A stretch of DNA of 64,000 nucleotides from Peribacillus kribbensis DSM 17871 (GCF_000430765.1 NZ_KE387239.1:58856-122855), one strand, 5' to 3'. Shown: positions 50,276 through 59,720, counted from the stretch's first letter. The notes: a model not told the origin generated them from the letters alone. Made by a program: numbers and translations.

Positions 50276-51466
50276 GTGCTGGAGTCTTGGTTGTTTGGGT
50301 TTTTAAAGGGAGCCGGAATGGTCCTTCTTCATCCTTTGTTTTATATATCGTTTGTGATGTGCCTGGTGATTGGGGTGCTGAGGATTAAGAGGGAGCGGGA
50401 GGACTTTCATACGCGGGTAGAGGATTTGTATCTGGAGCTGAAGTTCCTACTGCCTGCCGGTCTTCTATTAGGACTGATTGGTTCCATTTTGTCTATTCTG
50501 GCAGGGATTGTAATCCCCGAGGCCGCTATCATTCTGATTGCGATTCTTTCACTGATCGGTACGGGATCACTGAGGCTGAGAAGCCTTTCACCGGCTTATA
50601 TGATTGGAATTCCCTTTTTTATCCTCATGCTTCTGCATGGGAAAAGTTTTAATCTTCCTTTCTTTAAGACGGCATTTAATTCAATTGATCATTCAATCTA
50701 TCCTGCTGTCGCACTTCTGTGCGGATTATTGATTGTGATTGAAGGAATTCTGATTGCGCGCAGCGGCTATAAGAAAACATCGCCGAAGCTCATTCCGTCA
50801 AAACGCGGGTCAATCGTCGGGGCACATCTGGCGAACAGGATCTGGCTTGTGCCGCTGTTCCTGCTGATACCGGGAGGAAAGCTCTCGTCTCCATTTGAAT
50901 GGTGGCCGGTCTTCCATATGGGGGGAATCGAATTTACCCCGATACTCGTTCCGTTTTTGATCGGCTTTACGCAGCAGATCCAGGGAATGCTTCCGAAGGA
51001 TTCCATCCGGATGAACGGACGCCGGGTCATCGGATTGGGTGTCATCATTATCCTGGCGGCCATCGCCGGCTATTGGTATCCGTATGCCGCTGTCATTGCG
51101 GCTGCTGCCGCTGTCCTTGGCCGGGAAAGCCTTCATCTGTATCAAAAGCACCAGGAGCGGAAGCTGCCGTTTTACTTTTCACGCCGGGAGCAGGGCTTAA
51201 TGGTCCTGGGCATCATCCCTGGATCTCCTGCTGCCAAAATGGGATTATCCGCAGGGGAAGTCATCACCAAAGTAAATGGCGTAAAGGCAAGGAACGAAAG
51301 CGAGTTTTACGAAGCCCTCCAGCGGAATGCCGCACACTGCAAGCTCGATGTACTGGATAACAATTCCGAGATACGCTATGTCCAGAGAGTCCTGTACGAA
51401 GGAGAGCACCATGAGCTGGGCATCCTGTTTGTGCAGGAATATAAGAGGAAGCGGGAAGCGGTATAA
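50276..51466 (+). CDS. minJ: MinJ-like PDZ membrane protein of the division-site system
   Basis: 396 residues, matching B. subtilis MinJ (YvjD, about 397). Seven or eight hydrophobic segments in residues 5-290 and a C-terminal cytoplasmic PDZ domain (about 295-385: SRREQGLMVLGIIPGSPAAK, MGLSAGEVITKVNGVKARNE). MinJ bridges DivIVA and MinD to prevent division near poles. GTG 50276 lies behind AAAGGGGGATGGGAA. In B. subtilis minJ lies shortly after ctpB; here the Ter module separates them, which supports insertion of that module. Confidence 0.88.
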   Translation: MLESWLFGFLKGAGMVLLHPLFYISFVMCLVIGVLRIKREREDFHTRVEDLYLELKFLLPAGLLLGLIGSILSILAGIVIPEAAIILIAILSLIGTGSLRLRSLSPAYMIGIPFFILMLLHGKSFNLPFFKTAFNSIDHSIYPAVALLCGLLIVIEGILIARSGYKKTSPKLIPSKRGSIVGAHLANRIWLVPLFLLIPGGKLSSPFEWWPVFHMGGIEFTPILVPFLIGFTQQIQGMLPKDSIRMNGRRVIGLGVIIILAAIAGYWYPYAAVIAAAAAVLGRESLHLYQKHQERKLPFYFSRREQGLMVLGIIPGSPAAKMGLSAGEVITKVNGVKARNESEFYEALQRNAAHCKLDVLDNNSEIRYVQRVLYEGEHHELGILFVQEYKRKREAV

Positions 51467-51502
51467 CTGAAAAATCATTTTCAACAGAAACAATGAAATT
51501 TT

Positions 51503-51541
51503 GTAGTCCATCAAGATCATGAACTTGATGGACTTTTTCTA
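51503..51541 (+). terminator. Terminator after minJ
   Basis: GTCCATCAAG/CTTGATGGAC stem with ATCATGAA loop and T5. Between here and 51827 no gene is visible. Confidence 0.9.
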
Positions 51542-51826
51542 TGTAAAGGATTGTGAACCTCTTTACGCTTTCGCGAACGGTTGGGTGCGTTAGATTTAAA
51601 AAGAGTGCTGCTGTGGGAACCTTTTGTTATTGCACCAATAGGCAGGTAAGTACCGTATTTGACACAAATTGTGCAATAAAAAAGATGTATCATTATTGTG
51701 ATACCACCATTGGGTTAAGTACATGAACAAGCTCACCCATTTTGGAAAAGGTGACCTTGAATCCATTCTGGATAGTCTCTTTTCACTGTAAAAGTATCTT
51801 TTTTGAAATGTTATCTGATAAAAAGA

Positions 51827-51864
51827 AAAAACACTTCTGTTGTTACAGAAGTGTTTTTTCTTTC
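51827..51864 (-). terminator. Terminator of the CheW-MCP unit (bidirectional)
   Basis: AAAAAACACTTCTGT/ACAGAAGTGTTTTTT around TGTT, T-rich on both strands, directly after the MCP stop. Confidence 0.92.
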
Positions 51865-51869
51865 ATTGA

Positions 51870-53561
51870 TTAAATTTTGAATCTAGTAACCTCAGATTGT
51901 AAATCTTGTGCAAGCTGACTTAATGACTCCGCTGAAGATGAGATTTCTTCCATAGAAGCCAGCTGTTCCTGTGAAGCGGAAGCCACTTCTTGTGTATTCA
52001 TCGAAATACCTTCAGAGATACTGGTAAGTTGTTCTATAGACGCAGATAATTGTTGAGTACTTGCTGATATTTGCTCGGTAGCCGCAGATACCTCTTGTAC
52101 CTGCCCAGTGACTCGTTCAATCGAAGTTAAAATATGATTAAATGCTTCTCCTGCTTTTGCAACAATTTCTGTTCCGGATTCTACTTCTTTTGTACCTTTT
52201 TCCATAGAGTTAATTGCAAGGTCAGTATTCTGTTGAATTCCTTGGATTAAAGACCCAATTTGTTCAGAAGAATTCTTCGATTGTTCTGCAAGTTTTCGTA
52301 CTTCATCTGCTACAACGGCGAATCCTTTGCCATGTTCACCAGCTCGTGCCGCTTCGATTGCCGCATTGAGAGCCAATAGATTTGTTTGGTTGGCAATATC
52401 ACTAATGACTTCGACAATTTGTCCGATTTGCTTGGAGTTTTCTCCCAAACTTTCAATTACAACAGCTGTTTCTTTAACAGATTTATTAATCCCATCCATT
52501 TGAACTACAGATTGATTGATAACTTTACTACCTTGTTCCGCTTCTCGTAATACCTCATTAGCTGTTTCAGAAACAGTAGAAGTGGATTCTGCAATACGTT
52601 GTAAACCTATTGCGTTTTCTTCCATGGCTACTTTATTTTCTTCCATACTATTCATTTGAGATTCTGTTGAATTAGAAATATCTGAAACGGATTCAGCAAC
52701 TTGGTTAGCCGCATTTGTAGATTGTTCAGAACTTGCATATAATTCCTCAGAAGCAGCTGCCACTAGGTCAGAACTTTGACCGACTTTGCTGATTAAAGAT
52801 TGCAGGCTTTTCTTCATGTAATTAAAGGATTCTGACAAATCACCAATTTCGTCTTTGTTTTTTACATGAATATCTTCTTGAGTAAGATTTCCATCCGCAA
52901 TTTCTTTAGCGGCGTTAGCTACTGCTGTAACAGGTCTCGAAATCATACGACTAATGAAAGTAGCAATGACTAAACCGAGAATAACAGAAAGAATAGAAAC
53001 AATTAATATGGTGTTTTTAACATGAGCAACTTGCGTCTGAGTTTTTTGAGTTTCTGAATCTAAAAGTGCTTGTATGGATTTTTCTAATTCTTTTGCTTTT
53101 TGAGTAAATTGATTACTAAGTGGTGTTCCTTTATCAAGAAGCAATTGCAAAGATTCTTGGACTTTGTTTTCCTTTTTTAATTGAATAACTTGCTCCATTA
53201 CTTGAACATATTGTTGATGAGCTTGGTTTAATTCTTTATGTTGTTGAATTCCCTTTGGTGTATACAGCATTTTGCCTAATGCATCTGTGGTTGTTTGATA
53301 GTCATTCTTTGCCTGATCAAACTTATCAAGATGTGCGCTGTCTCCAGTTAATAAAAATCCTCGTGTACTTCTGGATTCCTCGGTTGCTAAATACTTTAAA
53401 TCTTTCGTATACATCGCCTTTTTAACTTGTTCCCCAATTAATGTAGAGTAGCTTGAATTGACAGAAGAAAATTGAGTGAAACTGATCGTTGCAAGTGCAA
53501 TTACTAATAAAATAATAATACCAAATCCACTTAATAATTTTTTTCCTATACTGATCTTCAT
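51870..53561 (-). CDS. Methyl-accepting chemotaxis protein
   Basis: 563 residues. Membrane helix 1 (about 9-28, [20 protein letters not shown]), an extracellular four-helix-bundle sensor (about 30-185), helix 2 ([20 protein letters not shown]), a HAMP domain (about 205-260, [20 protein letters not shown]) and a long signalling hairpin with the tip [20 protein letters not shown]. It lacks a Cache domain; the sensor resembles CHASE3/4HB types. The start overlaps the cheW stop by 4 nt, so receptor and coupling protein are translated together. Ligand unknown. Confidence 0.95.
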   Translation of the reverse strand: MKISIGKKLLSGFGIIILLVIALATISFTQFSSVNSSYSTLIGEQVKKAMYTKDLKYLATEESRSTRGFLLTGDSAHLDKFDQAKNDYQTTTDALGKMLYTPKGIQQHKELNQAHQQYVQVMEQVIQLKKENKVQESLQLLLDKGTPLSNQFTQKAKELEKSIQALLDSETQKTQTQVAHVKNTILIVSILSVILGLVIATFISRMISRPVTAVANAAKEIADGNLTQEDIHVKNKDEIGDLSESFNYMKKSLQSLISKVGQSSDLVAAASEELYASSEQSTNAANQVAESVSDISNSTESQMNSMEENKVAMEENAIGLQRIAESTSTVSETANEVLREAEQGSKVINQSVVQMDGINKSVKETAVVIESLGENSKQIGQIVEVISDIANQTNLLALNAAIEAARAGEHGKGFAVVADEVRKLAEQSKNSSEQIGSLIQGIQQNTDLAINSMEKGTKEVESGTEIVAKAGEAFNHILTSIERVTGQVQEVSAATEQISASTQQLSASIEQLTSISEGISMNTQEVASASQEQLASMEEISSSAESLSQLAQDLQSEVTRFKI

Positions 53562-54028
53562 GATGTTACCTCACTTTGATTAAAATTTACGTTTTTTAAC
53601 TCTTTAAGCCCCTCTATATTTTCAAGCATTTTATGTACGTCAATAAGAACGAGCATTCGATTTTCGATTTTGGATACCCCTTGGATAAAATCAACCTGTT
53701 TCATGATGCTGACTTGTTGAATAGAGTCAGTTGATATATCCAGAACATCTGTAGCTTCATCAACCACAAGTCCTATCGGGCTTCCCTCTATACTAATTAA
53801 AACAATACGTGTAGTATCGGTATCGACCTTTTCGCTATGTCCTAACGCGATTCCTAAATCGATAATCGGTGTAACGATTCCTCGAATTGGAATAATCCCT
53901 CTAACGTAGTTAGGTGTAGAAGGCAAGGCGGTACATGATTGCATTTTTTCTATGGAAATAACATGATTAATGTCAAGTCCATATTTTTCTTTGTTTACTT
54001 TAACAATGATTACTTTAATATCTTCCAT
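53558..54028 (-). CDS. CheW coupling protein, dedicated to the adjacent receptor
   Basis: 156 residues, CheW domain: [64 protein letters not shown]. Links receptors to CheA kinase. This is probably a second CheW beside the main chemotaxis operon, since no cheA is near. Start ATG 54028 with GAGGAAC 9 nt before it. Codon use is AT-richer than the minJ side, compatible with an acquired pair. Confidence 0.92.
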   Translation of the reverse strand: MEDIKVIIVKVNKEKYGLDINHVISIEKMQSCTALPSTPNYVRGIIPIRGIVTPIIDLGIALGHSEKVDTDTTRIVLISIEGSPIGLVVDEATDVLDISTDSIQQVSIMKQVDFIQGVSKIENRMLVLIDVHKMLENIEGLKELKNVNFNQSEVTS

Positions 54029-54419
54029 TCCTTGAGTTCCTCACCAATCTATTATATTGACTACAAAATATCCTATAATTCGACAAATTTTGGACATGAT
54101 CATAATTTGGTATCATGTTTGAGAAGTTCAAACCACAATACCATCTTACGAGTGTGTAAAGTTTTGAAAAACTTCCAGTGATGCAATGGTGCTCAATTCG
54201 TTTATGGCTACATACTTATACAGGGTCGACTCCGATTCTTTTTTCTATTTTGTTCTTTATGGAATTGGCTAAGGAATCTACTGCTATTTTAAAGTTTCAA
54301 CTTCAATACTCACGTTGCAATCCTGCTCTTGTTCATTTTCATTGCTGGACACTTCCCTCTATTTACTCATTCGATAACCTTCTATTTTATATCGGTCATA
54401 ATTCCTATTAATTTAATAG
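54029..54419. other. Gap upstream of cheW, no supported gene
   Basis: 391 bp. It contains the cheW promoter region and a 77-codon plus-strand frame (54178-54411) with hydrophobic and aromatic-rich sequence but no ribosome site and no recognisable family. Probably decayed DNA. Confidence 0.35.
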
Positions 54420-54728
54420 CCTGCTATAAACAAAAAGTTTGGGCTGTCACATGATCAAATAGAAGAGTTAGATCCCGAATCAAAGAGAATTTTATTGGTT
54501 CTTATAACTTCTGTAGGAAGTGAGCTTGCAGGTAAGGTAATAACAAAACAAGTAGTTGCGCAGTTACTGAAGAGGGCCGGGGCCAAAGCAGCTATAAAAC
54601 AAGTCGTGCAATTTGTACCCTTCATTGGACAAGCTGTGGCTGCTAGTGTTAGCTTTGGTGCTATGATGTACCTAGGAAACTCACATATCGATGATTGTTA
54701 TTCCAAAAGATATATTGAAAAGGTTTAA
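54420..54728 (+). pseudogene. C-terminal remnant of an EcsC-family protein
   Basis: About 100 codons open from 54419: GLSHDQIEELDPESKRILLV, then LITSVGSELAGK and FVPFIGQAVAASVSFGAMMY with LGNSHIDDCYSKRYIEKV. This is the hydrophobic glycine/alanine-rich end of EcsC-type proteins. The N-terminal two thirds are missing and no proper start exists (first TTG at 54495). A terminator follows. Confidence 0.65.
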
Positions 54729-54737
54729 TAAATTTGC

Positions 54738-54776
54738 AAAGAAGAATCCAGACAATGGATTCTTCTTTTGTTTTCG
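54738..54776 (+). terminator. Terminator after the EcsC remnant
   Basis: AAGAAGAATCCA/TGGATTCTTCTT stem with GACAA loop and TTTTGTTTT. Confidence 0.9.
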
Positions 54777-54784
54777 TAAAGATT

Positions 54785-55075
54785 AAACGTGCCCCCTCTC
54801 CAAAAGGTTGGCCTCAAAAGCCTATGGGGACTCATAAAAAAATTGGAGACGATTTTAAGAAGATTGTCCGTGAAGAAGGCTGGAAGGGGTTTTAAATTAC
54901 AATATGAAGGAGTTCCTGAAGAACATCAAACGTATATTAAATTAAGATATTCCAGAAAGATATGAAGAAGTCCTTTTTTCTTCAACTAATGGGGGCGTTA
55001 GTCGAAGAGTTTTGGCTGCTGCCGCACCCTTTTTGCATTATCTATTAATTAGAATTGATGAAAGGAGGAGATGAG
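54785..55075 (+). pseudogene. Toxin-like C-terminal debris
   Basis: Fragments in changing frames: RAPSPKGWPQKPMGTHKKIG, DDFKKIVREEGWKGF (stop), then LQYEGVPEEHQTYIKLRYSR. The composition and order look like the end of a polymorphic-toxin or LXG-type protein, but I cannot name the family. No start codon or ribosome site. Together with the EcsC remnant it marks a decayed island between cheW and the HU gene. Confidence 0.35.
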
Positions 55076-55276
55076 ACATAATAGGAGTATATATAATTAA
55101 GAATACCAGGAAGTAAGAGGCGGTTAATCAATGACGGGATTATTGCTAACTTCAACTGTAAATTTTTCAAACAAAGTGAAAAGCCAATTGCAAAATTTAA
55201 TAAGTAGAGAAAAAAGCTGTACAGCAATCATTACAACTGCTTCGTATATTGAAAAAGAAAGAAGCCCAAATGCAAA

Positions 55277-55319
55277 AAAAACAAAAAGCCAATATCACTC
55301 GATATCGGCATTTTGTTCA
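55277..55319 (-). terminator. Terminator of the HU gene
   Basis: Minus strand AAAATGCCGATATCGAG/TGATATTGGCTTTTTG stem (with G-U pairs) and T-rich tail, 10 bp after the stop. Confidence 0.85.
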
Positions 55320-55328
55320 TCAATGGAT

Positions 55329-55607
55329 TTACTTTCCGGCTACTGCATCTTTTAGTGCCTTACCAGCTTTGAAAGCGGGAACTTTTCCGGCAGCAATCTG
55401 AATTTCTTCTCCGGTTTGTGGATTTCTGCCCGTACGTGCGGCACGTTCACGGACTTCAAAATTACCGAATCCGATCAATTGAACCTTATCTCCGTTTTTT
55501 AATGCCTCTGAAATGGCACCGAAAACTGCATCAACTGCTTTTGATGCATCCTTTTGAGAAAGCTCAGCAGTCTGGGCTACTTGATTAACAAATTCTGTTT
55601 TATTCAC
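55329..55607 (-). CDS. hup: DNA-binding protein HU
   Basis: 92 residues. Standard [62 protein letters not shown] (the DNA-binding arms) and [11 protein letters not shown]. Histone-like nucleoid protein. AAGGAGTG precedes ATG 55607. The main Bacillus HU gene (hbs) lies elsewhere next to spore and folate genes, so this may be an additional HU copy, but that cannot be checked here. Confidence 0.96.
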   Translation of the reverse strand: MNKTEFVNQVAQTAELSQKDASKAVDAVFGAISEALKNGDKVQLIGFGNFEVRERAARTGRNPQTGEEIQIAAGKVPAFKAGKALKDAVAGK

Positions 55608-55963
55608 GATTTAAGCACTCCTTAATAATAAAAAAATTGGGTCACCTTAGTTTTAACATAGCGTACATAAGTTCGCAACTTTAATACGAATTGCAAACTC
55701 TTTTCGACGAATTGGCTTTTCACCGAGCTATTGTCTTTGTTAGCATAGCATATTATTTCCGCTGGCAGGCGGGTTAGCATCAATAAAATTGATTTACAGC
55801 CCCCAATGGTCCATATGGTATGTCATATTGTGAACAAACCTTTGAAGCAGTAAATCTTTTTATATTACCTGTACATCACCCCGCCCAACTATTGAGCAGG
55901 GTTTTTTACTAATAAAAAAACAAGCTCTTTAATAAAGAGCTTGTTTGTGTGTGTAAAATAAAA
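55608..55963. other. Gap between HU and cold-shock genes
   Basis: 356 bp. Holds the HU promoter region, a plus-strand hairpin ACCCCGCCCAA/TTGAGCAGGGT with T6 (55875-55907, two mismatches) and the cold-shock terminator. No gene seen. Confidence 0.5.
55917..55952 (-). terminator. Terminator of the cold-shock gene (bidirectional)
   Basis: AACAAGCTCTTTA/TAAAGAGCTTGTT stem with flanking T/A runs on both sides. Confidence 0.9.
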
Positions 55964-56164
55964 TTAAGCTTTTTGAACGTTAGTAGCTTGTGGTCCGCGT
56001 TGACCTTGCTCTACGTCGAAAGTAACTTTTTGACCTTCGTCTAAAGATTTGAATCCTTCAGATTGGATAGCAGAGAAATGTACGAATACGTCGTCTCCAC
56101 CTTCGCGTTCGATAAATCCAAAGCCTTTTTCTGCGTTAAACCATTTTACTGTACCTTGTTCCAT
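55964..56164 (-). CDS. Cold-shock protein (CspB/CspD type)
   Basis: 66 residues, single cold-shock domain. RNP-1 motif KGFGFIER and RNP-2 VFVHFSAI are intact; the end [13 protein letters not shown] is typical of Bacillus Csps. Binds single-stranded RNA/DNA and works as RNA chaperone. GGAGGCAAC precedes ATG 56164. The 56165-56290 region is a long leader as usual for csp genes, which commonly carry a cold-responsive 5' UTR. Confidence 0.96.
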   Translation of the reverse strand: MEQGTVKWFNAEKGFGFIEREGGDDVFVHFSAIQSEGFKSLDEGQKVTFDVEQGQRGPQATNVQKA

Positions 56165-56490
56165 TTTTGTTGCCTCCTAGTGTGTTACCACACATGTGTT
56201 ACTATCCTTGCCCAAAGTGATTCTCAAGACGAAAAGTCGATACTCGTATACACCGAACAAAAATAATTCTTCTTTAGAATAACAGGAAACTCAAGCAATT
56301 GCAATGGTTAGAAAGGAAACGAAGAGCCTTTTTACGATGTAGGAGCTGCCGGGATGCTTTAACGGCAGCTTTAACTTTAAAATAATGATGTATAAGGTGT
56401 GAATTTCATATCGCATATATACCCACTTTAATTCCATTGAGATGCAAATCCAAGGGATTTTCATTTTTAATATAAATCTTGCGAACTAAT

Positions 56491-56541
56491 TGCAACCAGA
56501 AGGTTGCACGGGAATGTAATAAGTGCTACTATTTGGTTGCA
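56491..56541 (+). promoter_or_regulatory. Operator-like GGTTGCA repeats before the SRPBCC-ArsR operon
   Basis: Inverted repeat TGCAACC-AGAA-GGTTGCA (56491-56508) and a third copy GGTTGCA (56535-56541), 23 bp upstream of the first gene. Likely binding sites of the ArsR-type regulator encoded by the second gene. Confidence 0.65.
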
Positions 56542-56563
56542 CATTAAAAAAGGAGGCATCTTC

Positions 56564-56989
56564 ATGGAACGAATCGAAAGAGAAATCTTTATTAATGCTT
56601 CTATCCAAACCGTATGGGAGTTAGTCAGCCAGCCAGCATGGTGGGTGGGGGATGCACCGGGGCCGGATAAGGTTGAGGTGGACGGCTCGCGTATAGTGGC
56701 GGATACCAAATACGGCAGGTTTCCAGTGCTAATTGAAAAATCGGAAGCGCCACACTATCTTGCATGCCGCTGGGCAAGTTCCTTTCCTGGAGAAGAACCA
56801 AAGGAAGGAAACTCTACCCTTATAGAATTCAGCTTAGTTCCTAAGAACGGGGGAACCAACCTTCAAGTAACAGAGAGCGGCTTCTCCCAGCTTGCTGTAT
56901 CCGATGAAAAGCAGCGTACATTCTTTAAAGAGAATGTAAATGGCTGGGGAATACAAATAGAAGCATTACGGAAGCAGGCTGAGAAGTAA
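56564..56989 (+). CDS. SRPBCC/AHSA1-domain protein 1
   Basis: About 141 residues, Aha1-like START fold: IEREIFINASIQTVWELVSQ start, PAWWVGDAPG, HYLACRWASSF, TLIEFSLVPKNGGTNLQVTE and the final helix GWGIQIEALRKQ. Such proteins bind hydrophobic ligands in a helix-grip pocket; exact ligand unknown. ATG 56564 with AAAGGAGG upstream; the track-long frame from 56504 is rejected. First of three genes of a compact operon with an ArsR regulator and a second SRPBCC protein. Confidence 0.9.
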   Translation: MERIEREIFINASIQTVWELVSQPAWWVGDAPGPDKVEVDGSRIVADTKYGRFPVLIEKSEAPHYLACRWASSFPGEEPKEGNSTLIEFSLVPKNGGTNLQVTESGFSQLAVSDEKQRTFFKENVNGWGIQIEALRKQAEK

Positions 56990-57331
56990 TTGGTTAACCT
57001 GGACAGAGAACATTACGAAAGTGTCCTGGCTGCATTAGCCGACCCTACCCGTCTTCAGTTACTCGATCTTATCGCGTTGAAGGGACAAGCTACAGCCACA
57101 GCTTTAGCAGAGTCGGTGACAGTATCCCGCCAGGCGGTTGTAAAGCATCTGCAAATTTTAAAAAATGCCAGACTTGTCTCAAGTAATCGTCTCGGACGGG
57201 AAGTAAGATATACTGTGTGTCCAGGGCAGCTCACGTCAACAGCAGAGTGGATGAACCATTTAGCTGCAGATTGGGACAAAAAACTGGAATGGATTAAGCA
57301 TATGGCTGAGGCGAAAGAAAACTCTGATTGA
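56990..57331 (+). CDS. ArsR-family winged-helix regulator
   Basis: 113 residues. Winged helix with LAALADPTRLQLLDLIALKG, ALAESVTVSRQAVVKHLQIL (recognition helix) and the wing LVSSNRLGREVRYTV. No Cys metal-binding motif (no CxC or similar), so it is not a classical metal sensor; this SdpR-like subgroup is typically paired with SRPBCC proteins. TTG 56990 follows the upstream stop directly, and the next gene's frame overlaps its stop region. Probably regulates its own operon via the GGTTGCA repeats. Confidence 0.92.
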   Translation: MVNLDREHYESVLAALADPTRLQLLDLIALKGQATATALAESVTVSRQAVVKHLQILKNARLVSSNRLGREVRYTVCPGQLTSTAEWMNHLAADWDKKLEWIKHMAEAKENSD

Positions 57332-57363
57332 ACGTACCCTTTATAAGAGGAGAGTGTCACACG

Positions 57364-57807
57364 ATGGATACACAAGTAATCACTAAAGTAAAAATCAACA
57401 AACCAGCAAGTGAGGTCTTTGAAGCATTTGTATCTCCTTCGAAGATCGGGAATTTTTGGTTTTCATCCAGCTCTGAAAGATGGGAAAAAGGAAAAAGAAT
57501 TACCTTGATATATGAAGAGTACCATGCAGAAGCGACTATTCACGTACTCGAAATCGAGAACAATAAGAAAATCGTATTTTCCTGGGGAGAAGAACATGGT
57601 GAAGGAACGATGGTCACCATATCTTTAAAAGAGGAAGGGACAAGTACGGCTGTTGAAGTAAATGAATCCGGACTAAAAGAGGATGACCCAGATATCCTGG
57701 CGAAGATGCTCGGGCAAAAAGAAGGCTGGGTCTATACACTAACTTGCTTAAAAGGATACTTGGAAAATGGAATAAATAATCTGAGGGCTTCACTGATTCA
57801 TTCATAA
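57364..57807 (+). CDS. SRPBCC/AHSA1-domain protein 2
   Basis: About 147 residues. KINKPASEVFEAFVSPSKIG, FWFSSSSERWEKG, NKKIVFSWGEEHGEGTMVTI and GWVYTLTCLKGYLENG are typical of AHSA1-type START proteins. It is only distantly like the first SRPBCC gene of the operon, so they are not recent duplicates. ATG 57364 with AGAGGAGAG 9 nt upstream; the in-frame TTG 57328 would overlap the ArsR stop but precedes the ribosome site. Confidence 0.9.
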   Translation: MDTQVITKVKINKPASEVFEAFVSPSKIGNFWFSSSSERWEKGKRITLIYEEYHAEATIHVLEIENNKKIVFSWGEEHGEGTMVTISLKEEGTSTAVEVNESGLKEDDPDILAKMLGQKEGWVYTLTCLKGYLENGINNLRASLIHS

Positions 57808-57810
57808 TAT

Positions 57811-57842
57811 CCTGCCCCCGTTCATAGAGAACGGGGGCAGCT
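57811..57842. terminator. Hairpin between convergent genes
   Basis: TGCCCCCGTTC/GAACGGGGGCA stem with ATAGA loop. Neither strand has a long T run, so termination would be weak or protein-assisted. Confidence 0.6.
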
Positions 57843-57850
57843 TGAAAAGG

Positions 57851-58201
57851 TTAAGTCGGCAGTTTAATGGGATTATGGAGTGCGTAATGATCTCTATAGG
57901 CCCGATACGAGACAATGTTATCGCCTTGATAATATCCATCAAGCTGCAGGATTTTGGTTTCGTTTTTTTCTAAATAGTACTGATATCCTTCTGTTTCCAA
58001 ACGATAGAAATAATACGGGATTCCAAGCAGTTCCTTCTTTGCTGCCTTTACATCTGGATGCTGCTGTATAAAATCCGCCAACTGCTGTACAGATGCTGAG
58101 GGTATATCTGCGATTTGAAATATTCTTTCCTTTAGATTTGTCTTTAATTGATTCAGAGTAGTTTTTGCTTTCTTTTTGATCTTCTTCGAATGACTTTTCA
58201 T
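57851..58201 (-). CDS. Hypothetical small basic protein
   Basis: 116 residues. Lysine-rich start (KSHSKKIKKKAKTTLNQLKT), a helical middle (SVQQLADFIQQHPDVKAAKK) and an aromatic-rich end (GIPYYFYRLETEGYQYYLEK). No family recognised. ATG 58201 is supported by GGAGTGAT 6 nt upstream; three codons upstream frame are likely untranslated. Stands alone on the minus strand. Confidence 0.65.
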   Translation of the reverse strand: MKSHSKKIKKKAKTTLNQLKTNLKERIFQIADIPSASVQQLADFIQQHPDVKAAKKELLGIPYYFYRLETEGYQYYLEKNETKILQLDGYYQGDNIVSYRAYRDHYALHNPIKLPT

Positions 58202-58210
58202 AAAAATCAC

Positions 58211-58489
58211 TCCTAATCTGATTGAAAACTACTATACTTATTTCCTCACCTCAAACGAAGTAAACATCGAATCTTGCCGTGTGACAATGGTCAATGATGC
58301 AGCATACTAAAATGTTAATTTAAAAAACCCTTATTAAATTTTTGGTAATTATTCCGATATAAAAACCATAATATTGTGAGTCCAGACCTCGGAACAGGAA
58401 TCTGGTTCCCTGCGGCCAGATTGAATAGTCAACAGGAATGTTGGCTTTTTTATTTTTATATAAAGCATTTGCTATAAAAGGAGTTTGTT
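58211..58489. other. Gap with a structured leader and terminator
   Basis: 279 bp. 58380-58425 holds three related segments CCAGA, TCTGG and CCAGAT that can pair in two ways. A terminator GTCAACA/TGTTGGC with T6 (58429-58460) follows. It would be the leader of the MCP remnant downstream. Class unknown. Confidence 0.45.
58427..58462 (+). terminator. Terminator in the leader of the chemoreceptor remnant
   Basis: GTCAACA-GGAA-TGTTGGC and TTTTTTATTTTTAT tail. Confidence 0.75.
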
Positions 58490-58903
58490 ATGGAAGTAAG
58501 ATGGTTTTCTGCCAAGAAGAAGCTGATATCAGCCTGGACGGATTAACGACCCTTATGTGAAGATGGGGGGGAAACGGGTATGTGATCCTTGCAAAAAGCG
58601 ATGGTACGATCATTGCGCATCCTAAAAAGCCGCAATTAAATTATGAATCCATTGAAAAATTGCATATCCCCAGGCTGAAGGCAAACGGGAAGGATGGCCC
58701 CTTTGAGGCGAGAGTAGACAGACAGAAATCCCCGTTAAATGTGGTCACTTCAAAAAATAATAAGTGGAAATATATTTGCGTCATTCAGAAAAAGGATTTG
58801 ACTGCCTCTGTCCTTCAAATGGAAGGGCATTTTTGATCATAGGCTCTCTTGTCGTGATCCTCGCGATTGTCCTTCCGCTTGCACAGAGTGAACTGCAGTA
58901 AAT
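58490..58903 (+). pseudogene. Broken Cache-domain chemoreceptor fragment
   Basis: Short in-frame start (ATG 58490, WFSAKKKLISAW) ends at a stop; from 58582 another frame encodes the second half of a dCache sensor: ILAKSDGTIIAHPKKPQLNY, VVTSKNNKWKYICVIQKKDL, then a further frame LIIGSLVVILAIVLPLA, the following membrane helix, ending at a stop. HAMP and signalling domains are absent. A relic of a methyl-accepting chemotaxis protein. Confidence 0.75.
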
Positions 58904-59165
58904 TGAACATAAGCAGGATTGGTGATTTAAGCGGAATAAGTTGACTATATATCCCTTGGGAAATTTCTCTAATGGATTGGGTGTACCGGAACAATAAGTC
59001 CGTTTATTGCATTTCATGAAGGAGTCGAGAAAGGGTTCAATTTTGGACAATAGGAGCTGGATTCTAACTCATTGCTATGCTACTCATAAGCAGTTACACC
59101 ATTTAATGTACAGACCTTCATCTTAAAGGCGGCAGTCAAGATACTCACAGCTGTTAATAGATAGA
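58904..59165. other. Gap, decayed DNA
   Basis: 262 bp without supportable gene. Short unrelated frames only. Confidence 0.35.
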
Positions 59166-59213
59166 AAGAAGAAAGCAAGAGGTTTATCTACGCACTCTTG
59201 CTTTCTTTTCATT
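59166..59213. terminator. Terminator-like hairpin at the MFS remnant end
   Basis: GAAAGCAAGAG/CTCTTGCTTTC stem with 13-nt loop, T-rich on the plus side and TTCTTTCTAT on the minus side. Confidence 0.8.
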
Positions 59214-59720
59214 TCTCTTTCTTTTCAAGCCCTATTGTTATAACCGTAAGAAGGGCTCCCAGTAAAACCATGGCCGAAGCTACCCAAGGCGTATGCTGCA
59301 ATCCCAGGAAAGAAGTAGTAAGTCCGCCTATGTAGGAGCCTAATGCAATTCCTCCATTGAATGAAGCGATATTAAGAGATGAAGCAACATCGATGGCACT
59401 TGGTACATAGCGATGAGCCAGGGTCAAGACGTATGATTGTAAAACAGGCACGCTCATAAATGCCAGTAGTCCCATAGCTAGGACAGTAATAAGACCGGCT
59501 GCTTTAGAGGGTGCGGTAAATGTAAAAGTCAATAAGATGACAGCTTGTACGAAAAACATGGAGAGTAAAGCCTTTAGTGGTTTTCGATCTCCAAAACGTC
59601 CTCCAAGGGCATTCCCAATTGCAATCGCTACTCCATAAAAAAATAAAATGATGCTCACATTCCTGGCATGGATCCCCATGATGTCCTGAAGGATAGGGGA
59701 AAGGTACGTAAAGACGTTTA
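59209..59720 (-). pseudogene. C-terminal half of an MFS transporter
   Basis: About 165 codons encoding five or six membrane helices of a major facilitator (AraJ/YbcL-like drug:H+ type): ILFFYGVAIAIGNALGGRFG, DRKPLKAL, PVLQSYVLTLAHRYVPSAID and SLNIASFNGGIALGSYIGG. The N-terminal six helices are lost: similarity ends near 59720, exactly where the brnQ remnant begins on the other strand. No start site. Truncated by a deletion. Confidence 0.85.

Noticed and set aside
51541..51827. Possible small gene downstream of minJ
   Set aside because: No ORF with a ribosome site was found; only A/T-rich sequence between two terminators.
54178..54411. 77-codon plus-strand frame near cheW
   Set aside because: No ribosome site, unusual composition and no family; treated as decayed DNA. 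A transposase remnant was considered but no motif supports it.
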